From contig JAACDL010000219.1 of the NCBI GenBank assembly GCA_009936765.1, positions 1 through 17,431 on the forward strand: DNA of 17,431 nt, read 5' to 3'. The notes under the pieces were generated by a model. That model saw only the letters and a program-made list of their open reading frames with translations, searched no databases and was not told the origin of the DNA. The translations under genes and the position numbers were made by a program. This stretch comes from Methanobacteriota archaeon (lineage in GTDB: Archaea; Thermoplasmatota; Poseidoniia; Poseidoniales; Poseidoniaceae). The stretch's first letter is position 1, and each line of letters begins with the position of its first letter. Below, piece after piece: positions 1 to 7,481 of the stretch.

Positions 1-195
1 GTCGGAGATAAAGAATTAGCAGCAAAAGGAGCTGGAGCCATTGTTGATACAGTCGAGGAACAAGATCAGAAAATCGTTGAAGCGATACAGAAGAATATGG
101 CTTCTAGCGCCTATGATAGCGGCAGATATTCGCCATCTATGGAGAGAGGGGTTCACCACTTTCACCGCATGATGTCAAGAATTTTTCAAAAGTAA
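1..195 (+). CDS. Rieske-type non-heme iron oxygenase, alpha subunit (C-terminal fragment)
   Basis: The first 64 codons are open from base 1 and end at TAA 193-195, so this is the 3' end of a gene that begins outside the window. The residues include a GRYSP motif followed by an ERGVHHFHR stretch. That pattern resembles the extreme C-terminus of large subunits of Rieske [2Fe-2S] ring-hydroxylating or choline/carnitine-monooxygenase-like enzymes, where a short helix with VHHFHR closes the catalytic domain. Such enzymes hydroxylate or demethylate small substrates using O2 and electrons from a reductase. Neither the Rieske cluster ligands nor the mononuclear iron ligands lie in this fragment, so the substrate cannot be judged. 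The identification rests on the C-terminal motif alone. The next gene starts 22 bases downstream on the same strand. Confidence 0.65.
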   Translation, partial: VGDKELAAKGAGAIVDTVEEQDQKIVEAIQKNMASSAYDSGRYSPSMERGVHHFHRMMSRIFQK

Positions 196-217
196 TAATC
201 TTTGATGGGGGAATAAT

Positions 218-595
218 ATGGACGAATCGCCGCTACTTACAATGACGAAATCGAGAGTAATCGACAATCAGCCAGAACTTTCACCGGAGTCTCTACATTT
301 ACTCGAAATGCTTTCAGGCCTCTGCTCATTTCATACAAGTGAAGATTTAGCTAGTTTCCTTTTTACGGAAATGTTTCGAAAATTAGTAGGGAACGGCGAA
401 CCCTGGGTGGTTTTTGAAGTCGGTGTGTATCTAGACCATACAAAATTAGTCGAAATTATTGCGGTCCATGATGGAATAACCGTCGCCGATTCATCGATGA
501 GTGGGCTTATTCCGGATAATGTTGTAATTGTTAAAAATCAGGAAGATTGTGCAGAAATATTGCAAAAATGGCATGATAATGTAATGAACGAGTAA
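218..595 (+). CDS. Conserved-looking small protein of unknown function (125 aa)
   Basis: I do not recognise this family. The protein is acidic and appears soluble, with no signal peptide or membrane segment. Residues 21-62 look helical (leucine- and phenylalanine-rich). Residues 63-85 look like two beta strands (WVVFEVGVYL, LVEIIAVHDG). The rest is a mixed stretch ending in a helix (ILQKWHDN). ATG 218 is preceded by a G-run at 207-211, a weak ribosome-binding site at plausible spacing; an in-frame ATG at 242 is the alternative. It lies between the Rieske-oxygenase tail and aceE with gaps of 22 and 52 bases, so cotranscription with both is likely. The fold could be a small regulatory or ligand-binding domain, but nothing in the sequence fixes a function. 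Confidence 0.75.
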   Translation: MDESPLLTMTKSRVIDNQPELSPESLHLLEMLSGLCSFHTSEDLASFLFTEMFRKLVGNGEPWVVFEVGVYLDHTKLVEIIAVHDGITVADSSMSGLIPDNVVIVKNQEDCAEILQKWHDNVMNE

Positions 596-635
596 AGCGA
601 TTCTTTGAAATGTGGCCTATGGTCGCATTACTACT

Positions 636-645
636 GGAGAGAGGG
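636..645 (+). promoter_or_regulatory. Ribosome-binding site of aceE
   Basis: The purine run GGAGAGAGGG ends two bases before ATG 648; its GGAG core at 636-639 lies about eight bases from the start. It is the clearest Shine-Dalgarno-like element in the window and decides the aceE start at 648 over the upstream GTG at 612. Most other genes here lack one. Confidence 0.6.
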
Positions 646-647
646 TT

Positions 648-3323
648 ATGAGTGGAGACGGGTTTCGCGATTCACTTCCTGACCCAGACCCTGAACAGAC
701 TCTTGAATGGCAGGAAGCCATTAGAGCAGTTAGTGACGCTTTAGGTCCTGAAAGAGCCCACAGGCTTCTTTTGCAAACCATTAGTGCAGCAAAAGAGGAA
801 GGTGTAGAAATTGACGTTGTTAACACCCCTTATCTCAATACAATTCACCCTTCAGGAGAACCAAATTACCCTGGCGATTTGGAAATGGAGAAGCGCTTGC
901 ATGGAATTATCACATGGAATGCAATGATGATGGTTACACGAGCCAATAAGGCCAACGATGGCATAGGGGGCCACATCTCTACATTCGCATCTAACTCTCA
1001 CCTATGGGAAGTTGGACAGAACCACTACTATCGGGGAAAGGACCTGGATGGGTGGGGAGACCATGTCTATTGGCAGGGGCACGCAAGCCCCGGGGTCTAT
1101 TCTCGAGCCTGGCTAGAAGGGCGCCTAACAAGAGAAAATATTGACAATTTCAGGATTGAATGTGAAGGCAATGGCCTCTCTTCATACCCTCACCCGAGAC
1201 TCATGCCAAACTTTTGGGAATACCCTAGCGTATCAATGGGTCTTGGCGGAATGACTGCAATTCATACTGCGCGCTTCAATCGATACCTATCGAGTAGAGA
1301 GTTAGCGGACACATCGAACTCACGTGTTTGGTACACTATGGGGGACGGGGAATCTGACGAACCAGAGTCACTATCTCAACTAACACTTGCCGCTAGAGAA
1401 AACCTGAACAATGTAATCATGATCATGAATTGCAACCTTCAGCGATTAGATGGCCCAGTAAGGGGCAATTCCAAGATAGTTCAAGAATTAGAAGGAAGAT
1501 TTAGAGGCTCAGGTTGGAATGTCATTAAGATTCTGTGGGGGTCAATGTGGGACGATTTATTCGCACGAGACTCTGATGGAGTATTGGCAAACCGCTTAGA
1601 CGAACTTGTTGATGGAGACGAGCAACGTATATTCACTAGTGATGCTAAAACTTTCAGAAATGAACTATTCAACACTCCTCAACTAAAGGCAATGGTGTCT
1701 CATCTTAGTGATGACGATTTAGAATCGCTGGCCTCTAATCTCGGCGGTCACGACATGGTCAAAATCAATGCAGCATATGCAGCTGCGGCGAATAGTGATG
1801 AAAAGCCAACAGTAATCCTTGCTAGGACAATTAAGGGATACGGTCTTGGCCCAGCATTTGCTGGTAGGAATTCAACTCATGGCAAAAAGAAAGCCGATGA
1901 AGACAGTATCAAATGGATGAGAGATGACCTAGGACTTTCATTCACAGATGAGGAGTTGAAAGAATATCCATTCGTCGAGCCAGAATCGGTTCCAGAGGTC
2001 GTCTCCTATGCGAAAGAAAGAAGGAAATCTCTTGGCGGTTTCTGCCCTGAAAGGCGTTCACCTGCCACCGAATTAGAACCTCCTGGTCCGGAAGGGTATG
2101 CTACATTTGATGAAGGAACCAAAGGGGAAATGCAAGTTTCTACAACAATGGCTTTCGTTCGCTTACTAAGTAGTCTAATGAAGGACAAATCAATTGGCAA
2201 AAGGGTAGTCCCTATAGTTCCAGATGAGGCTAGAACATTTGGTATGGACCCATTATTTGCCCAGTTCGGAATATATCACCCCGAAGGCCAACTATACACC
2301 CCTGTTGACCACAAGATGATAATGAAGTATAAGGAAAGTCAGAAGGGCCAATTATTCGAAGAAGGCATTTCTGAAGCAGGCGCAATGTCAACATTCATTG
2401 CAAGTGCAACATCATACTCTACTCAAGGAAGCCCAACAATTCCATTCTACATATTCTACAGTATGTTTGGATTCCAAAGAGTTGCAGACCTAATTTGGTC
2501 TGCAGCAGACCAGCGTGCTAGAGGATTCATGATTGGAGCAACTAGTGGCCGTACAACCCTCAATGGAGAAGGACTCCAACATCAAGATGGGCACAGCTTA
2601 TTGATGGCTCATACCAACCCGGCCATTAGGGCATATGATCCGGCATTTGCCTATGAGTTGGCCACCATAATTCGCTCGGGTATTGACGAAATGTTCGTCA
2701 AAGAAACCGATGTTTTGTATTACATTGCAGTGTACAACGAGAACCATCCAATGCCTCCAAAACCAGCGGGAGTCGACGAGGGAATCGTCAAAGGAATTTA
2801 CAAATTACGTAGTGCTCCAAAAGGAGATGGGCCTATCGTTCGATTAATTGGTTCAGGTCCGATAATGTTGCAATTACTAGCCGCAGTAGAAGTATTGGAG
2901 ACGTATGGAGTACGCTCTGAAATATGGTCTGCAACATCATATGGTGAATTACGTAGAGATGGATTAAACTGCGAGCGGGAAAACAGATTGAATCCAGATA
3001 GTGCACGCCAAGTTCCTTATGCTGAACAAATGCTAGGCGATGGAACATATCCAACAATTGCTGTAAGTGACAATCAGATTGCAGTTCCTGACATGATACG
3101 TCAATGGGTCGGAGGAGATTTCACCATTCTAGGGACAGACGGGTTTGGTCGTTCAGATACTAGGCCTAACCTACGCAGATTCTTCGAAATCGACTCTCAA
3201 CATATTACTCTCGCAGCTCTATCTTCATTGGTTCGCTCGAAAGAATTAGAGGCGGACATCTACAACAAGGCGATTAAAGATCTCGGAGTTAGTAAGGAAA
3301 GAAACGATATCACAACATTGTGA
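648..3323 (+). CDS. aceE: Pyruvate dehydrogenase E1 component, homodimeric type
   Basis: This enzyme decarboxylates pyruvate on thiamine diphosphate and passes the acetyl group to the lipoyl arm of E2. With 891 residues from ATG 648 it matches E. coli AceE (887) end to end. The ThDP/Mg motif runs from GDGESDEPES (about residue 232) to NCNLQRLDGPV. Counterparts of the E. coli active-site residues are visible: His109 (GGHISTF), His145 (GHASPG), His411 in the mobile loop (NSTHGKKK), Glu576 (GISEAGA), which activates ThDP, and His645 (GLQHQDGHS). A GTG at 612 also opens the frame, but ATG 648 is preferred: it has a good ribosome-binding site (GGAGAGAGGG, 636-645) and its N-terminus (DPDPEQTLEW) aligns with the family start. 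No E2 or E3 gene lies in the window. The gene ends flush against the convergent nitroreductase gene. Confidence 0.95.
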   Translation: MSGDGFRDSLPDPDPEQTLEWQEAIRAVSDALGPERAHRLLLQTISAAKEEGVEIDVVNTPYLNTIHPSGEPNYPGDLEMEKRLHGIITWNAMMMVTRANKANDGIGGHISTFASNSHLWEVGQNHYYRGKDLDGWGDHVYWQGHASPGVYSRAWLEGRLTRENIDNFRIECEGNGLSSYPHPRLMPNFWEYPSVSMGLGGMTAIHTARFNRYLSSRELADTSNSRVWYTMGDGESDEPESLSQLTLAARENLNNVIMIMNCNLQRLDGPVRGNSKIVQELEGRFRGSGWNVIKILWGSMWDDLFARDSDGVLANRLDELVDGDEQRIFTSDAKTFRNELFNTPQLKAMVSHLSDDDLESLASNLGGHDMVKINAAYAAAANSDEKPTVILARTIKGYGLGPAFAGRNSTHGKKKADEDSIKWMRDDLGLSFTDEELKEYPFVEPESVPEVVSYAKERRKSLGGFCPERRSPATELEPPGPEGYATFDEGTKGEMQVSTTMAFVRLLSSLMKDKSIGKRVVPIVPDEARTFGMDPLFAQFGIYHPEGQLYTPVDHKMIMKYKESQKGQLFEEGISEAGAMSTFIASATSYSTQGSPTIPFYIFYSMFGFQRVADLIWSAADQRARGFMIGATSGRTTLNGEGLQHQDGHSLLMAHTNPAIRAYDPAFAYELATIIRSGIDEMFVKETDVLYYIAVYNENHPMPPKPAGVDEGIVKGIYKLRSAPKGDGPIVRLIGSGPIMLQLLAAVEVLETYGVRSEIWSATSYGELRRDGLNCERENRLNPDSARQVPYAEQMLGDGTYPTIAVSDNQIAVPDMIRQWVGGDFTILGTDGFGRSDTRPNLRRFFEIDSQHITLAALSSLVRSKELEADIYNKAIKDLGVSKERNDITTL

Positions 3324-3992
3324 TTATTCTAAAAAAACAGCAACATCAGCAAGTTCTTTCCTAGATATATCTGGCACCTTAGCATCATCTGCAGGATATC
3401 CCACAGGCATAACCAGCATCGCATGTTCGTGATTTGGCCGGTCCAATATTTCCCTAAGGAAGCCCATCGGTGAAGGGGTGTGAGTTAGAGTAACCAATCC
3501 CATATTGTGAATTGCATGAATAAACATCCCAGCGGCAATACCACACGATTCCGTTGAGTAGTAAGTAGGCCCCTGCTCTCCATTTTCACGTACTCGTTTA
3601 CTTTGCCTGAATAGAACTACCAACCATGGGGCATCAGTCATATGCTCTTTTACTGCATCAGTACCCAAAGGCTGTAGCACTTCTTGCCAAGCCTCCGGCA
3701 TTCTTTCAGTGTAGGTTTTCTTCTCTTCCAATTCAGCTGCATTTCGCATCTTAGATTTCATTTCAGAATTACTAACCGCAACAAAAGTCCAGGGCTGTAA
3801 ATGAGCACCACTTGGAGCAGTAGAGCCGCACATAATCGCTTTCTCAATCAATTCTCTAGGCACCTTCTCTTTGGAAAAGTGCCTAGTTGTTCTACGAGAA
3901 TTCATTTGCTGAAACAACGCATTAGCACGCTCTTCCATTTCTTGTTTAGGTAATTGGTTCCAATCCAACGGTATGAAACCATCCACACTCAA
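3324..3992 (-). CDS. FMN-dependent nitroreductase-family enzyme, iodotyrosine-deiodinase-like
   Basis: At 222 residues this is a complete nitroreductase-fold flavoprotein. It has the FMN-phosphate-binding arginines (RRTTRHFS, residues 33-40), the APSGAHLQPWTF signature (59-70), and the C-terminal stretch with TLTHTPSP, RPNHEHAMLVMPVGYP and VPDISRK. All of these align best with iodotyrosine deiodinase (IYD) rather than with NfsA/NfsB or BluB. The three residues that hold the halotyrosine zwitterion in human IYD (Glu157, Tyr161, Lys182) have counterparts at Glu90, Tyr94 and Lys115 with identical spacing (4 and 21). This predicts reductive dehalogenation of iodo-, bromo- or chlorotyrosine, or binding of a related amino acid. 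The start is a TTG at 3992 overlapping the TGA stop of the upstream ATPase gene (TTGA), implying translational coupling; GTG at 3986 is an alternative. No signal peptide or membrane helix is seen, so the product is cytosolic. Confidence 0.85.
   Translation of the reverse strand: MSVDGFIPLDWNQLPKQEMEERANALFQQMNSRRTTRHFSKEKVPRELIEKAIMCGSTAPSGAHLQPWTFVAVSNSEMKSKMRNAAELEEKKTYTERMPEAWQEVLQPLGTDAVKEHMTDAPWLVVLFRQSKRVRENGEQGPTYYSTESCGIAAGMFIHAIHNMGLVTLTHTPSPMGFLREILDRPNHEHAMLVMPVGYPADDAKVPDISRKELADVAVFLE
3331..3337 (-). terminator. Possible U-run terminator at the end of the nitroreductase gene
   Basis: On the minus strand this is a run of seven T residues a few bases before the TAA stop of the nitroreductase gene (3324-3326). 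Archaeal RNA polymerase can terminate at U-runs without a hairpin. Because the convergent aceE ends at 3323 with no spacer, a terminator here would have to lie inside the gene. It also encodes VFL near the C-terminus, so it may be coincidental. Confidence 0.3.
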
Positions 3993-6337
3993 GCCAACAC
4001 CTCTGGCATTTTACCCCGAAGCCGCAACCAAGTTTCAGCTCCGAAAGTCAGTGCATAAAGGGAAGCAATCCATAGCGTAGGTCTAGCCCAGTATCCTGCA
4101 GGAGTATCAATCAAAAGGATACACAGCCAACTCAGTGTTACTAAATCCATAATCCATCTCATCCCTGCCAATATTTGTTTGGAATTAGATTGCATTTCAG
4201 TTAACTGTGTGTCTGTTAATACAGCAGTCAGCCCTTTCGATTTGGATAAAGCCGTTCCACCATTCCATTTGATTCGGCCCAACTTGAACCTCTTCCATCC
4301 ATCGATTACAAGGAATAGTGTGACCCATACTACGACTACTTCCAATAGTGGTTCAGCCCCATACAAGTCTAGCCCGTTGAATGACCAATACAACAATCCC
4401 CACAACCATACGATAATCAGAATATGAGATGCTTTAGCAAATTTGCTTAATTTGCGGAGAAGTTCGGCATCATGAGATAGCAATAGTTCCAAAGAGATCA
4501 CAAGGCCAACACTTAGAGTGAGGACGAAACTTCCCGCTAACCACCACCATTCGAGCGAGGTGTCCCTCCAAGCTAGAAGCAAAGCAACCAATGTCCAAGC
4601 CATCACCAACGAAGTTGTTGCATTCACAGTTGCCTGCATAACATACAACGGGTCTCTTCCATCTTTGAGAACAGATAACCCGCCCATAAGGCGAACTACG
4701 AATGCTGAATCATCAACAATTCCCTGAGCGGCAGCAGTCATGCCACCTACAGATTTCAGCCTAGCAGATTCAACCAAGCCTTCGCTACTACTGTTGTCTG
4801 AACCATTGCTCCAATTAGAACCCCTGGCAGCAGCAGCAGCGGCTCCTCTGCCACGGCTTCTTCCTTTACCTGCACTTCTTGCTTTAGCCCAAGCTCTAAT
4901 CTCAGGAGTTGTCGCTTCTTCGACTTGATCTTCATTCAAAGGAGCGCCGTGATCTGTGTATAGCCAGCGGCATTGTATTGGAACTGGGGCGGGGTCAACA
5001 TCGGGTGCAACCATTTGGAACTGACCCGGGCCAAGTGTTGGTAGTTGCTTCACTAGGTCTTGATCTCCACCACTTTCTTTCAGTAAATGTCGCACCTTTT
5101 CAACATCCTGCGGTTGAGTAAATCGACCGATGAAGGTAGTATTTGCCTGAGCCAGAATTTTGTAATCCACGTCGCTCACGTTTTGTGTCGCCAATACACA
5201 CGCAACTCCATATTTTCTCGCTTGCTTGAAAATTAGTTTAATCAAATCTTTAGCCGGCGGATTTCTTGGATGTGGAGGAAGATAAGGCGCTACTTCATCC
5301 ATAAAGAATAACAATTTCAATTCGCCTTCAGCAGGCTGCTGAGTTAACATCCAATCATACAACTCTCTGGCCAATTCCTGTACGAAATATTGCTTCTGGG
5401 CTTCATCCTGAATTGTATTGAGATACACAATATTCAATGGAACCTTTCCAGGCATTGCAGGTTCACAAAAAGCATCGATATCAATTGGAACCCCATTTGA
5501 GAATAGTAGTTGATTCACACCGCTACTGAAAGCAGACAATCTTCGAGCCAAATCATTTCTAGTAGATTTAGGTAACATTTCATCATAATCACGAAGACCA
5601 TGCTCAAACATGATTTCCTCCCATGTAGGGACATCGGGCTTTTCTTCATCATCAACATCGATAAAAGCTTCAGGGTACAGCGCTCTTGTGAAATTATCTT
5701 TAGGCTCTCTAACAACTTTAGCAAGGCCTTGAAAGTCACTGACGTCTAACCCTAGCCTCGTTCCATTTACGAGTATTTCATACAGGAACGGTTTGACAAC
5801 CTTTCCCTGTGTCTTTTCAACATCGAAACCAGCAAGGTTGCTAAATCCAGCAGCCACCATATCCCATGCTGTAATCGCCTCCTCTGCATCTAGGTCTGCG
5901 GGCGGCGAACGAAACGGGTCGATACATAGTGGCAAACCTTTGGATCTTAAAGGAGTCCAAATTCTAACTTCCATTTTGGAAATTAGTTTCTTCATCCTGT
6001 CAACTTCACCGCCTTGCTCTATCAAATCCCCCTCTTTTATGGCTAAAGCCAAGCGAGCAAGATCTCCTTGCGGATCTAGAATTAATGAGGGAATTCCAGC
6101 TAGGGCGGCTTCTTCGATGACGGTCTTTGCCATCACGGTTTTTCCTGAACCGGTAGAACCCAACATTGCAGCATGTCGAGCCAGAACCATCTTGTCGATT
6201 TGAACAATATCTCCGGTGTCACGACGCTCCCCCAGAAGCATCCCCTTTGCCTTGATTTTCTTCTTCTTTTTTGGTGAAGAAGTCTCTAAAATATCGTCGA
6301 CGAGGTCTCTCAACTCATGAGTACCTTCCTCCGACAT
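3989..6337 (-). CDS. HerA/DUF87-type P-loop ATPase with a C-terminal six-helix membrane domain
   Basis: The ATPase half covers about residues 30-470 of 782. A lysine-rich patch (22-31) is followed by Walker A GSTGSGKT (60-67), the LILDPQGDLARLA stretch (86-98), Walker B LLFFMDEVAPYL (342-353), and an ATQNVSDVDYKIL sensor region (383-394). Order and spacing match HerA/FtsK-like hexameric translocases of the DUF87/DUF853 group, which pump DNA or act on nucleoprotein. A low-complexity Arg/Gly/Ala/Ser linker (about 485-520, including six alanines from a GCN repeat) leads to six predicted membrane helices at about 574-590, 597-620, 637-653, 664-679, 731-748 and 753-771. I do not know a family with this fusion. 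The frame opens at GTG 6400, but ATG 6337 is chosen because MSEEGTHEL begins the plausible protein and leaves 91 bases for a divergent promoter. No Shine-Dalgarno site is visible. The membrane domain itself is unrecognised. Confidence 0.85.
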   Translation of the reverse strand: MSEEGTHELRDLVDDILETSSPKKKKKIKAKGMLLGERRDTGDIVQIDKMVLARHAAMLGSTGSGKTVMAKTVIEEAALAGIPSLILDPQGDLARLALAIKEGDLIEQGGEVDRMKKLISKMEVRIWTPLRSKGLPLCIDPFRSPPADLDAEEAITAWDMVAAGFSNLAGFDVEKTQGKVVKPFLYEILVNGTRLGLDVSDFQGLAKVVREPKDNFTRALYPEAFIDVDDEEKPDVPTWEEIMFEHGLRDYDEMLPKSTRNDLARRLSAFSSGVNQLLFSNGVPIDIDAFCEPAMPGKVPLNIVYLNTIQDEAQKQYFVQELARELYDWMLTQQPAEGELKLLFFMDEVAPYLPPHPRNPPAKDLIKLIFKQARKYGVACVLATQNVSDVDYKILAQANTTFIGRFTQPQDVEKVRHLLKESGGDQDLVKQLPTLGPGQFQMVAPDVDPAPVPIQCRWLYTDHGAPLNEDQVEEATTPEIRAWAKARSAGKGRSRGRGAAAAAARGSNWSNGSDNSSSEGLVESARLKSVGGMTAAAQGIVDDSAFVVRLMGGLSVLKDGRDPLYVMQATVNATTSLVMAWTLVALLLAWRDTSLEWWWLAGSFVLTLSVGLVISLELLLSHDAELLRKLSKFAKASHILIIVWLWGLLYWSFNGLDLYGAEPLLEVVVVWVTLFLVIDGWKRFKLGRIKWNGGTALSKSKGLTAVLTDTQLTEMQSNSKQILAGMRWIMDLVTLSWLCILLIDTPAGYWARPTLWIASLYALTFGAETWLRLRGKMPEVLA

Positions 6338-6412
6338 GAGCCAGCCAACAGTGCCTGCCCCTTTGAGGATGACTACGCCCACGCAGTAGGCGGGACACAC
6401 TCAAGGAGTTGG

Positions 6413-6428
6413 ACCTCTTCGCCGAGGT
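6413..6428. promoter_or_regulatory. Inverted repeat directly abutting the aminotransferase start
   Basis: The sequence ACCTC-TTCGCC-GAGGT is a perfect five-base inverted repeat with a six-base loop. Its last base is immediately before ATG 6429. It lies in the 91-base divergent gap between the ATPase and aminotransferase genes, which shows no TATA-like box or properly spaced Shine-Dalgarno site. It could be an operator or an RNA hairpin at the translation start; chance is not excluded. Confidence 0.3.
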
Positions 6429-7481
6429 ATGTCTCGAATCCCATTGGCTCGTCCATTCTGGGATGAGGAGTGTGAAAGAGCCGCAGTAAACGCATTATCT
6501 AGCGGCAGGTGGGTCAAGGGGCCACAAGCAAAAGCATTCGGTTCAGAGTTTGCTAATTGGTGTGGAGCCGTCGCAGCCGTGCCCTGCCAAAGTGGCTCTG
6601 CAGCACTTTGGGCAGCCATGAGATTACTCGACATTGGCCCTGGAGACGAAGTAATTGTTCCGGGAATGACATTTATTGCTACGGCAACAGCAGTCAGTTT
6701 AGTAGGCGCAACTCCAGTATTTGCTGATATCGAAGGCGACTTTTGGTGCATTTGCCCTGATGACGTAGAGCGTAAGATTACTCCAAAAACCAAAGCCGTA
6801 ATTGGAGTTCATATATTCGGACAACCATTTTCACATCGCCTCAAAGAAATATGCAAAATAAACAACATTGCTCTAATCGAAGACGCCGCACAAGCACACG
6901 GAGCGATGCTTAATGGTGAGATGGCAGGTTCTATTGGGGACATAGCATGCTTCTCCTTTTTCCCTTCAAAAAACATGGCTGTAGGGGGGGGAGGCGGAAT
7001 GATAACGACTACTAGGGCAGACTTAGCCGATCGTATGCGAAGACTTGTTGATCACGGACGCGATGACTCATTAGAATCAATCGAATTAGGTACGAATTTG
7101 AGGATGAGCGAAGTTAGTGCGGCAATAGGGAGAATCCAATTGAAACACATTGATGATTGGACAGCAAAACGCAGAGCCAACGCTTCAATACTTTCTCACG
7201 ACACCAAAGCAAGGCCAAACTCAGAACATTCTTGGCACCAATTATGCCTACTGAGAGACGATGCCGAATCCACAATCTCTAATTTCAACGAAGTTGGAAT
7301 TGATGCAAGGGTGCACTATCCAATTCCTTGTAACCGGCACCAGGTTTACTCAGAACATATACAGCACGAAGTATCTCTACCGGTTTGCGACGAGATAGCC
7401 CACAGACTTGTTGCAATCCCAGTTCACCCATCATTAACAGATGAAGAGCTGGATAGAATCAATTCTGCTCTGAATCCTTAA
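6429..7481 (+). CDS. DegT/DnrJ/EryC1-family PLP aminotransferase (nucleotide-sugar type)
   Basis: This fold-type I aminotransferase of 350 residues most likely transfers an amino group from glutamate to a keto-sugar nucleotide, a step in making amino sugars for glycans. Visible motifs include IPLARPFW at the N-terminus, SGRWVKGPQ (25-33), CQSGSAALWAAM (53-64), IVPGMTFIATA (76-86), IEDAAQAHGA (150-159) with Asp152 to contact the pyridine nitrogen, and FSFFPSKNMAVGGGGG, where Lys181 is the expected Schiff-base lysine. Later LRMSEVSAAIG and VHYPIP segments also fit the family. It is slightly short for the family (usually 360-400). It overlaps the convergent CYTH gene by 23 bases. A run of eight G residues (6984-6991) sits just after the lysine codon. 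The specific sugar cannot be told. Confidence 0.93.
   Translation: MSRIPLARPFWDEECERAAVNALSSGRWVKGPQAKAFGSEFANWCGAVAAVPCQSGSAALWAAMRLLDIGPGDEVIVPGMTFIATATAVSLVGATPVFADIEGDFWCICPDDVERKITPKTKAVIGVHIFGQPFSHRLKEICKINNIALIEDAAQAHGAMLNGEMAGSIGDIACFSFFPSKNMAVGGGGGMITTTRADLADRMRRLVDHGRDDSLESIELGTNLRMSEVSAAIGRIQLKHIDDWTAKRRANASILSHDTKARPNSEHSWHQLCLLRDDAESTISNFNEVGIDARVHYPIPCNRHQVYSEHIQHEVSLPVCDEIAHRLVAIPVHPSLTDEELDRINSALNP

Noticed and set aside
4827..4838. GCA trinucleotide repeat
   Set aside because: Four copies only; it encodes part of an alanine run in the flexible linker of the ATPase and is not an independent repeat element.
5793..6203. Open frame of 136 codons on the plus strand
   Set aside because: It is antisense to the Walker A region of the HerA-type ATPase, whose motifs prove the minus strand is the coding one.
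6338..6400. N-terminal extension of the HerA-type ATPase from GTG 6400
   Set aside because: It would leave only 28 bases for two divergent promoters, and the added residues look unlike a protein start; ATG 6337 is more plausible.
6401..6793. Open frame of 130 codons on the minus strand directly upstream of the ATPase
   Set aside because: It is antisense to the aminotransferase N-terminus and has a low-complexity Ala/Ser/Pro composition.
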